Source of the DNA: an uncultured Thermoanaerobaculia bacterium
GTDB lineage: Bacteria; Acidobacteriota; Thermoanaerobaculia; Multivoradales; Multivoraceae
DNA: 64,000 nt
Direction of reading: 5' to 3'
Assembly (NCBI GenBank): GCA_951812325.1
Contig: OX638294.1
Span: 62,001 to 126,000, forward strand
The notes below the pieces were generated by a model that had not been told where the DNA came from, did no database searches, and saw only the letters and a list, made by a program, of their open reading frames with translations. A program made the translations under genes and the position numbers. Of this stretch, positions 41,828 to 49,426 are shown piece after piece; position 1 is the first letter of the stretch; every line of letters starts with the position of its first letter.

Positions 41828-43725
41828 TGGAACCGACTCTCCATCGACTGCTCTGGGGCCCGACTCCGCACAAGCGCCTGGCCGAGTGGGCACCGAGGCC
41901 GTGGGAGGTACCGGCGGTCGGCCTGCCGGTCCGCGTAGCGGCCCTTCTGTACGCCTCGGCATCGCAGTCCGGTCTTCCTCCCGGCTGGAGTCCCGCCGAA
42001 GGACCGTTGACATGGCGGCTTGCTGGCCAAGGCGGGAGTACGCCTTTGGACCACGAGAAGGTGATTCCGACGGATGTCATTACCAGGGGCAGACTTTCCC
42101 AGTTCGACCTCGACCCGCCGTGCGCGCCGAGCGGAGGCGCTTCGCCAGACGTGGGAGCCACATCCAAGGCATCGAGTGGGCCGACTTCGAAGGGGACGCC
42201 ATGCTTGCCGCTGGTCGTTCGCCGGACCACGGCGTGGGAAGTTCCACCGCATGAGGCGTACTTTCTCCCCTTTTGCGCTGCGAGAGAAATCACGGGAATT
42301 GAGAGCGCCGACTACGCCCTCTACTGCGACGTCCTGCTGTTGATCACGGCAATTGACGGCGGCGAAGCGATTCTCACCGGATTGGCGGAACGAGGGGTCG
42401 GCAGTGTGCCGTTCGTGGACCGATGGGCCTGGCGGTCCCGGATCCACCTTCCTGAGCCGGCGTGGGAGGCGATCGATTCGATTCTCCGTTGGTCTGGGAG
42501 GCCCGAGAACGCGTTGGCTGATCCCAGAAGACGCCTCAGCGACGCTCTCGAACCTCTCCGCCCGAACGAGCTCACAAGTGACGACTTCGAGCGAGAGCGC
42601 GTCGACATCGGCCTGGGCGGCGCTGATTCCACTGAGATTGCCCGGGCCGTGGGCCAGATGGGAGTGGCTAGCGGCAATCTACCGCCAGAACTCCGTTTGG
42701 ACGAGACTAAGCTTGAAGAGTCGCTCCTTCTTCGGGTGGGCCAAGCGCTTGGGCCGGCAGAGTCACCCGAGGCCGTTCTTTCGGCCTTTCCGGCTGTGGA
42801 GTCACGAGCCGGCAACGTTGTCCTTGAGCAGATCGCCAGTGCGTTTCAAGCGCCACATCACGGGAGCTCCGGTCGAACTCCCGACCTTGTGGTCTTTCCT
42901 GAACTGGCAGTGCCGGAACCTGAAGCTCGCACCGTTCGCGATTTGGTCGCCAAGACTGGCATTGCCTCGCTCAGCGGACTGTACTGGCGGCAACTCAAGC
43001 CCGTGTACGCCCCACGGGGCTCGGCCTGCCCAAGTCGGTCCTGGTTCGTGAACGAGGCTGAGTTTGCGGTACCCGTGGGCCAAGAGGATCCAGGGCCTAC
43101 GAGCGTCCGTTGGTACCGCGTTCGCAAGCCGCTGCCCGCGCACGTTGAGGCTGGCTTGGCGTCGGCACTGAGTTGTCGCAAGCCTGGACGAAAGGGCGTG
43201 GGAACCGGCGCGAGAACTCAGTGGGCAATGCTCAAGGGCCAGCGGTGGTACCGGTTCCTGCATCCAGACTGGGGCGATTTCACGGTCGCTATCTGCGCCG
43301 ACTTGCTTGATGCTGCCCCTTGGCATTCACTTCGGGGCGAGATCATGCATCTCTTCATGGTCGCCTGCAATCAAGATGTTGGCCTGTTCGACGCCCTGAC
43401 GTGGGTCAGGTCGTACGAGAATTTTGCGAACGTGGTCACCGTGAATGATGGTCGCTATGGCGGTACGGTGCTCTGGACACCCAAGAGAGGGTCTCATCGT
43501 CGGGAGTTGGGTCATGTTCGAGGCAGTGGCCTCTCGGTGATCGCCGACGTGCGAGTTCCCGTGAAGAGTCTCTTCCGGCAGCAGAAGTGCGGCATCGACG
43601 AGGCGGTGCAACTCTCGAAGGCGGAGTGGCTCCCCAAGTCGCCAGAGCAGGGTAAGTTCAAAGCACCGCCGCCTGGCTTCGAGCGACGCGCCCTCTCGAG
43701 GAGCACGGATGTCGAGGGGACTTGA
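41827..43725 (+). CDS. Nitrilase (carbon-nitrogen hydrolase) protein paired with the RT
   Basis: A 632-residue protein starting at GTG 41827. Residues about 345-600 hold the nitrilase fold: Glu in LVVFPELAVPEPEA (about 353), Lys in YRVRKPLPAHVE (about 433) and the nucleophile in VAICADLLDAAP (Cys about 488). FANVVTVNDGRYGGTV follows, as in amidases. The first 340 residues are unrecognised and may be an interaction domain. In DRT type 1-like systems the nitrilase is part of the RT polypeptide; here the two are separate but overlapping genes. Low third-position GC is shared with the RT, so they moved together. Confidence 0.78.
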   Translation: MEPTLHRLLWGPTPHKRLAEWAPRPWEVPAVGLPVRVAALLYASASQSGLPPGWSPAEGPLTWRLAGQGGSTPLDHEKVIPTDVITRGRLSQFDLDPPCAPSGGASPDVGATSKASSGPTSKGTPCLPLVVRRTTAWEVPPHEAYFLPFCAAREITGIESADYALYCDVLLLITAIDGGEAILTGLAERGVGSVPFVDRWAWRSRIHLPEPAWEAIDSILRWSGRPENALADPRRRLSDALEPLRPNELTSDDFERERVDIGLGGADSTEIARAVGQMGVASGNLPPELRLDETKLEESLLLRVGQALGPAESPEAVLSAFPAVESRAGNVVLEQIASAFQAPHHGSSGRTPDLVVFPELAVPEPEARTVRDLVAKTGIASLSGLYWRQLKPVYAPRGSACPSRSWFVNEAEFAVPVGQEDPGPTSVRWYRVRKPLPAHVEAGLASALSCRKPGRKGVGTGARTQWAMLKGQRWYRFLHPDWGDFTVAICADLLDAAPWHSLRGEIMHLFMVACNQDVGLFDALTWVRSYENFANVVTVNDGRYGGTVLWTPKRGSHRRELGHVRGSGLSVIADVRVPVKSLFRQQKCGIDEAVQLSKAEWLPKSPEQGKFKAPPPGFERRALSRSTDVEGT

Positions 43726-43728
43726 GAG

Positions 43729-44910
43729 ATGCTGACAATTCGAAGTGTGCAGCTCGACGGCTTCCTGTCGTTCCCGCCTGGCTCGCCTTCTTTCGAGCTT
43801 CAGCCGCTCAACATCCTGATCGGTCCCAACGGATCCGGGAAGTCGAACTTCATCGAGGCGTTTGACCTCCTTGCCGCCACCCCGAGCGACTTCGCGGCGG
43901 CGGCTCGGGCCGGTGGCGGGGCGGGAGAGTGGCTTTGGAAGGGAGAGGGAGGTTCGGATCGGGCTCGAATCGAGATCGTGCTCGGCGACGGAACGCCTAC
44001 GGGAAGGCCGATTCGGTATGGGCTGGAGTTCGGTGCGGTCCAGCGGCGGGTGGAGATCCTGGATGAGTTCGTGGAAGAGGTCGAGCCGGCGTCCGGCAGG
44101 GAGAAGGACGCCGACGTCTCCTTCTACTATCGGTTCCAGAAGGGCCGTCCCGCGATCAATGCCAGGAAGGAAGGCCCGCCGCGCTTGCTTCAACGGGAGA
44201 GCCTGTTGCCGGATCAGTCGGTGCTCGCCCAGCTCAAGGACCCGGACGTCTATCCGGAAGTGACCTGGGTCGGGAGGCGGCTGCCTTCGTTCGCGACGTT
44301 CCGCGAGTGGACGTTCGGGCAGGGTGCGCCGCTGCGGAAGCCTCAGCCTGCTGATCTTCCAGACGACCTGCTGCTGCCGGACAACCGGAATCTGGCTCTC
44401 GTGCTGAACTACATCGAGCATTCGGGCGGAGAGCGGCTCGAAGCTCGGCTGAAGGAGTTCTTCCCTCGGTTCGAGCGCCTGTCCACCCGCATTGCAGGTG
44501 GCGCGGTGCAGTTCTACCTGCACGAGACAGGGTTCGCTTCACCAGTACCGGCCACTCGCCTCTCGGATGGCACCGTACGGTTCATCGCGTTGCTCGTTAC
44601 CCTGCTTCATCCCTCGCCACCGCCGCTCGTATGCATCGAAGAGCCGGAGCTGGGCCTTCACCCCGACGCCGTGTCCGCGGTGGGGTCCATGCTCCTGGAG
44701 GCCTCCGAACGCATGCAGTTGATCGTCACGACGCATTCGGAGGCCCTCGTGTCGGCGATGACCAACGACGTGTCGTCGGTCGTCGTCTGCGAAAGGCCTG
44801 ACGCCGGCACCGAGCTCAGACGGCTTGATCCCGAAGAACTTGGAAGCTGGCTTGCCACGTATCGGCTCGACGACCTCTGGGCAAAGGGCGTGCTGGGAGC
44901 GAACCCGTGA
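43729..44910 (+). CDS. AAA-family (OLD/PARIS-like) ATPase
   Basis: A 393-residue ATPase starting MLTIRSVQLDGFLSFPPG. Walker A is NILIGPNGSGKSNFIEAF (about residues 28-42), the ABC-like Walker B is VCIEEPELGLHPDAV (about 298-312) and the His switch is IVTTHSEALVSAM (about 333). The region between holds LSDGTVRFIAL, similar to the signature loop of SMC/OLD ATPases. It partners with DUF4276 downstream, overlapping by 4 bases. OLD- and PARIS-type systems pair such an ATPase with a TOPRIM nuclease released upon infection. Confidence 0.85.
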   Translation: MLTIRSVQLDGFLSFPPGSPSFELQPLNILIGPNGSGKSNFIEAFDLLAATPSDFAAAARAGGGAGEWLWKGEGGSDRARIEIVLGDGTPTGRPIRYGLEFGAVQRRVEILDEFVEEVEPASGREKDADVSFYYRFQKGRPAINARKEGPPRLLQRESLLPDQSVLAQLKDPDVYPEVTWVGRRLPSFATFREWTFGQGAPLRKPQPADLPDDLLLPDNRNLALVLNYIEHSGGERLEARLKEFFPRFERLSTRIAGGAVQFYLHETGFASPVPATRLSDGTVRFIALLVTLLHPSPPPLVCIEEPELGLHPDAVSAVGSMLLEASERMQLIVTTHSEALVSAMTNDVSSVVVCERPDAGTELRRLDPEELGSWLATYRLDDLWAKGVLGANP

Positions 44911-45527
44911 AGGGCGTCAAGTTGTTCGTCGAGGGAGGAGGCGACACCCGCGGAGGAAGCCGGGCCCTGCGAAGGGGATTCCAGGATCTCCTTGGGGACG
45001 TTCGGCAACAGGCCAGGGAGAGGCGCATGAGGTGGAACCTGGTGATGTGCGGATCGCGAAGCGAAACGTGCGAGCGCTTTCTCGGAGAGATGTCGTCTTC
45101 GTTGGATGAGTTTCCGGTTCTCCTGGTCGATTCCGATGCGGAAGTGAACAAGGCGCCGAAGGCGCACCTGGCTGAAATGACCGGAAGTGCATGGGCATGG
45201 GATCAGGCGTTGGAGGAGCAAGTCCACTTGATGGTCCAGACGATGGAGACCTGGTTGGTCGCGGATGTCGAGGCTCTTAGGGCGTACTACGGGAGGCACT
45301 TCAAGAGCAACGTGCTGCCGAAGCGGCAGGATCTGGAGAAGCTCCCGAAGGAGAACGTCGGTTCGGCTCTTGCCCGCGCAAGCCGGAGGACCCAGAAAGG
45401 CGAGTACCACAAGATCGACCATGCCAGCGAACTCCTGAGCCGCGTGGACCCGGAGAAGGTCAGGAGGCGTTGCCGGCACTGCAAGCGGTTGTTCGACACG
45501 TTGACGTCTGTGATCGAGAACGCCTGA
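44907..45527 (+). CDS. DUF4276 protein, TOPRIM-like
   Basis: A 206-residue protein starting at GTG 44907. KGVKLFVEGGGDTRGGSRAL is the DUF4276 opening; its Glu and the later acidic LLVDSDAEVNKAP (DxD) are placed like the metal-binding Glu and DxD of TOPRIM nucleases. The middle WAWDQALEEQVHLMVQTMET and LVADVEALRAYYG is typical of the family. With the preceding ATPase it forms a two-gene defence-type module; I infer a nuclease or RNase effector. It ends one base before pglX (GTG 45529). Confidence 0.75.
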   Translation: MKGVKLFVEGGGDTRGGSRALRRGFQDLLGDVRQQARERRMRWNLVMCGSRSETCERFLGEMSSSLDEFPVLLVDSDAEVNKAPKAHLAEMTGSAWAWDQALEEQVHLMVQTMETWLVADVEALRAYYGRHFKSNVLPKRQDLEKLPKENVGSALARASRRTQKGEYHKIDHASELLSRVDPEKVRRRCRHCKRLFDTLTSVIENA

Positions 45528-45528
45528 C

Positions 45529-48015
45529 GTGGCTCGCGCCCTTGCATCCGAGCTGCGCAAGCAGTTGGAGCAGGCGGTCCGCGCCGCGCGCGCCGCGGGC
45601 GAGGCCGGTGCGCGGGCCGCGCTGCGGGCGCTGGCGGTGGACGGGGCGCGGCCTCACGACTCGATGTCGGCGGGTGAGCGCACGCTGCGGCGGCAGCTGC
45701 GCGCCCACGGTCGGCAGTTGGGAGATGCGCGGGACCGGCAGAGCGGCGGGCAGGAGATCGGGCGGCTTGCCCACGAGGTCGCCTGCGAGCACTGGCACCG
45801 GATGCTGTTCGCGCGGTTCCTGGCGGAGAACGGGCTGCTCGTGGAGCCCGGGTCCGGTGTTTCCGTGTCGCTGGACGAGTGCGCGGAGCTGGCGCGGGAG
45901 GGGTTCGGCGCGGACGGCTGGCAGGTTGCCGAGGGGTTCGCGGCCGGGATGCTGCCGGAGATCTTCCGGCCCCAGGACCCGGCGCTGGCGGTGACGCTGG
46001 CGCCGGAGACGCGGCAGAAGCTGGAACGACTCGTGGAGGAGCTGCCTGACGCGGTGTTTACGGCGAGCGACGCGCTGGGCTGGACTTACCAGTTCTGGCA
46101 GGCGGACCGCAAGGACGAGGTGAATCAATCGGGCGCCAGGATCGGCGCGGACGAACTGCCGGCGGTGACCCAGTTGTTCACCGAGAACTACATGGTGCGG
46201 TTCCTGTTCCACAACACGGTCGGCGCCTGGCGGGCCGGCAGGCTGCTGACCGAGCAGCCCGAGCTGGCCGCGGGCGCGGCGAGCGAAGGGGAACTCGCCG
46301 CCGCGGTACGCATCGAGCCGCGGGGCGGCCTGGAAGGCTACGACTTCGAGTATCTGCGGTTCGTCCGCGAAGCGCCTTGCTCTGACCGCCGCGAGCCCTC
46401 CTCGACCGTTGCTCCGGAAGTTGATGCCCGGGTCGCAGAACCGGTCGCGGACGGCAGCTGCGGCGCCGACGCCGAAACGGCCTCGAGGAGAGAATCCCGC
46501 CTCTCGGGAGAGACCGGGGAGAACGTCACGGACGGCGGCGGCGCCGACTCCGGGGCGGCCGGCCCGTGGCGGCCCGCGGCGGGCGCCTTTGACCGCTGGC
46601 CCGGCCGGGCGGCCGACCTGCGCGTGCTCGACCCCTGCTGCGGCAGCGGCCACTTCCTTGTCGAGGGCCTCGATCTTCTGGTCCAGCTGCGCATGGAGGA
46701 GGAGGGCCTCGGAGTCGAGGACGCCGTGCGGGCCGTGCTGCGGGACAACCTGTTCGGCCTGGAGCTCGACCGGCGCTGCACGCAGATTGCCGCCTTCAAC
46801 CTGGCGCTCGCGGCGTGGAAGATGGTGGGCCGCCCGGTCGAGCTGCCGCCGCTTCAGGTGGCCTGCTGCGGCATTGCGCCGGTGGCTTCGAAGTCCGAGT
46901 GGCTGCAGCTCGCGGCAGGCGAGCAGGCTCTGGAGGGTTCACTCGACCGCCTGCACGACCTGTTCGCGCAGGCACCGGTGCTGGGTTCCCTGATCGACCC
47001 GGGCAGTCTCGGGAAGGGCCTGTACCAGGCCGACTACGCGACCGCGGAGGGCGCCCTGAGCCGCGCGGTCGCCCGCGAGGACGCCCGCGAGACGGCGGTC
47101 TCCACCTCGCAGGCCAGCGACGGCACTCCGAGCCGCCGGGCATCTGAAGATGGAGAGAGCGCCGTGTCGCGTGACGCGGTCGCCGCCGAGGACGCCGGCT
47201 ACGAAGTGCGCGAGCGGGCGGTCGCCGCGCAGGGGATCTCGCGCGCGGCCGGGCTGCTGGCCGGGAAGTACCACCTCGTGATCACCAACGTGCCCTACCT
47301 GGCGCGCGGCAAGCAGAGTGCGAGCCTGCAGGACTTCGCGATCGGCAGTCATCCCGATGCCAAGGCTGATCTGGCGACCGTCTTCGTGTCCAGGATTCTC
47401 AAGTGGCTCAAAGCCAGCGGCGTGCAGGCGGTCGTCGCGCCGCAGCACTGGCAGTTCCTGACCAGCTACAGGAAGCTGCGCGAGCGGCTGCTGGCGGAGC
47501 GGACATGTCGATTCGTGGCACGGCTGGGCCCCGGCGCGTTTGAGACGATCAGCGGGCATGTGGTGAACGTGGCCATGGCCGTCCTGTCCGCCGAGAGGCC
47601 GAGCGACGACTGGCGCATGGCCGGCATTGACGTCGCCGCACTCTGCCGCGACAAGCCGACCTCGCCGCGGGAGAAAGCGGAGTTGCTGCAGCGTGCAGCG
47701 GTGCAGCCCTCCTTTCAGGAGGATCAACTGGCGAACCCGGACGCGCGCGTTCTCCTGCGGCCGCTCCGCGGGGGCGCTCTGCTAGTGGAGTACGCCTATG
47801 GCCATCAGGGGATTGCCACCGCCGACTACGCTTGTTTTGGGCGCAAGTTTTGGGAGATGCCCGAGCGGGACTCGAGCTGGGAATTCCAGCAGAGCACGGT
47901 TCGCGAAACGACGCAGATGGGAGGACGTGAGCATGTCCTGCACTGGGAAAAGGGTGAAGGCCCCCTTCAACGCAGCGAAAGCGTACGTATACAGGGGGGG
48001 GGGGGCGTGGGGTAG
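45529..48015 (+). CDS. pglX: BREX adenine methyltransferase PglX, N-terminal part (phase-off as sequenced)
   Basis: 828 codons of PglX. Residues 1-360 are the N-terminal helical region (ACEHWHRMLFARFLAENGLL; LPAVTQLFTENYMVRFLFHN). The SAM-binding motif I is LRVLDPCCGSGHFLVEGLDL (about 365-384), and the catalytic motif is ITNVPYLARGKQS (NVPY, the PglX form of NPPY, about 584). The reading frame enters 12 G residues at codon 822 and then stops (GGGGVG-stop). With one G fewer it would join the next frame and continue to 49426 for about 1298 residues. PglX places N6-methyladenine on BREX sites. GTG 45529 follows the DUF4276 stop by one base. Confidence 0.9.
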   Translation: MARALASELRKQLEQAVRAARAAGEAGARAALRALAVDGARPHDSMSAGERTLRRQLRAHGRQLGDARDRQSGGQEIGRLAHEVACEHWHRMLFARFLAENGLLVEPGSGVSVSLDECAELAREGFGADGWQVAEGFAAGMLPEIFRPQDPALAVTLAPETRQKLERLVEELPDAVFTASDALGWTYQFWQADRKDEVNQSGARIGADELPAVTQLFTENYMVRFLFHNTVGAWRAGRLLTEQPELAAGAASEGELAAAVRIEPRGGLEGYDFEYLRFVREAPCSDRREPSSTVAPEVDARVAEPVADGSCGADAETASRRESRLSGETGENVTDGGGADSGAAGPWRPAAGAFDRWPGRAADLRVLDPCCGSGHFLVEGLDLLVQLRMEEEGLGVEDAVRAVLRDNLFGLELDRRCTQIAAFNLALAAWKMVGRPVELPPLQVACCGIAPVASKSEWLQLAAGEQALEGSLDRLHDLFAQAPVLGSLIDPGSLGKGLYQADYATAEGALSRAVAREDARETAVSTSQASDGTPSRRASEDGESAVSRDAVAAEDAGYEVRERAVAAQGISRAAGLLAGKYHLVITNVPYLARGKQSASLQDFAIGSHPDAKADLATVFVSRILKWLKASGVQAVVAPQHWQFLTSYRKLRERLLAERTCRFVARLGPGAFETISGHVVNVAMAVLSAERPSDDWRMAGIDVAALCRDKPTSPREKAELLQRAAVQPSFQEDQLANPDARVLLRPLRGGALLVEYAYGHQGIATADYACFGRKFWEMPERDSSWEFQQSTVRETTQMGGREHVLHWEKGEGPLQRSESVRIQGGGGVG
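47994..48005 (+). repeat. Poly-G (12) tract inside pglX, candidate phase switch
   Basis: Twelve consecutive G lie exactly where the PglX reading frame shifts. Lengths of 11 or 14 G keep the protein in frame; 12 ends it after three or four Gly. Homopolymer runs of this length are prone to slippage during replication. Confidence 0.85.
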
Positions 48016-49426
48016 AGACGGCATTGCCGTGGCCCAGATGGGGCCGCTTCCGGTAACCCGCTACACCGGCGAGTACTTCGATAACAACGTCGCGGTCCTG
48101 ACCGTCAACGAAGAGGAGCAGCTTCCGGCGGTGTGGTGCTTCTGCTCGGCGGCTCAGTTTTGTAGAGCGGTACGAGACTTGGACCCGAAACTGAATGTAA
48201 CCAACGCTACTTTGGTCAAGGTCCCCTTCGACCTGGCTCACTGGCAGGCCGTAGCCGCCGCGAAGTACCCCAACGGACTCCCCGAGCCCTACTCGGACGA
48301 CCCCACCCAGTGGCTCTTCCACGGCCATCCCTGCGGCTCGGTGATCTGGGACGAGGAATCGAAGTGGACCGCCCACGGCCCGCTGCGCGCGGATGCCTCC
48401 GTGCTGCACACCGCCGTCGCGCGGCTGCTCGGCTACCGCTGGCCGGCGGAGCTCGACCCGGAAATGCGGCTGGCGGCGGAATCCCGGCAGTGGGTCCAGC
48501 GGTGCCGGGAACTGCACGGGTTCGCCGATGCGGACGGCATCGTCTGCCTGAGGGCCGTGGCCGGGGAGTTGCCGGCGGCCGACCGGTTGCGCACGCTGCT
48601 AGCGGCCGCCTATGGCGGGGAATGGTCCGTTGCAAAGGAGCAGGAACTGCTGGCCGCGGCTGCCGAGGGCAAACGGCCGTCCAGATCGCTCGACGAGTGG
48701 CTGCGCGACCGTTTCTTCGCGCAGCACTGCATGATCTTTCACAACCGGCCGTTCGCCTGGCATGTCTGGGACGGTCGCACGGACGGCTTCCACGCCCTGG
48801 TCAACTGCCATCGTCTCTGCGGCCCGGACGGCGAGGGCCGGCGGACCCTGGAAGCGCTCGCCTACCGCCATCTCGGCGAGTGGATCGACCGTCAGCGAAC
48901 GGCCCAGTCGGCAGGCGAAGCAGGCGCCGACGCCCGGCTCGCCGCCGCCCAGGACCTCCAGCGCCAGTTGGCGCTCATCCTCGAAGGCGAGCCTCCGTAC
49001 GACCTCTTCATCCGCTGGCGTGCGCTCCACGAGCAGCCCATCGGCTGGGCGCCGAAGCTGGACGACGGCGTGCGGCTCAACATCCGCCCCTTCATGCGCG
49101 CCGAACTCCAGTCCGGCGGCAGGAAGGGCGCCGGGCTCCTCCGGGTCAAGCCGAACATCACCTGGAAGAAGGACCGCGGCAAGGAACCCGCCAGCCTTCG
49201 TCCGAGGGAGGACTTCCCCTGGTTCTGGTCCTGCCCCGGACAGGGCTCCGAGGCCGACCGCACGGACTACGTCGCGCCTGGCGAAGCGGCATACGATTTC
49301 AACCGCTGGAACGATCTCCACTACACACGGGCGGCAAAGGAAGCAGCGCGAAGGAACTCGCGCCATCAAGAGACAGGCGCCGCTCCGGCGTCGCGCGCAC
49401 TGGCAGGCGCCGAGGACCAACCGTGA
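47994..49426 (+). pseudogene. pglX: PglX C-terminal part, out of frame in this sequence
   Basis: From the G tract onward the next frame encodes the rest of PglX: AWGRDGIAVAQMGPLPVTRY, FDNNVAVLTVNEEEQLPAVW, CSAAQFCRAVRDLDPKLNVT and PFDLAHWQAVAAAKYPNGLP, followed by PYSDDPTQWLFHGHP. These are conserved target-recognition and C-terminal segments of PglX. The end reads DFNRWNDLHYTRAAKEAARR. The frame is open without error to 49426, so only the G tract disrupts the gene. Its stop overlaps the PHP-SMC gene (GTGA), so in the on state the operon stays coupled. A start far inside (for example ATG 47933) would not yield a working protein. Confidence 0.85.

Noticed and set aside
45529..49426. pglX as two independent genes (separate methylase and C-terminal proteins)
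   Set aside because: The C-terminal part has no good start, both parts are needed for PglX, and the break coincides exactly with a slippage-prone G run; a switch or an error in one gene is the simpler reading.
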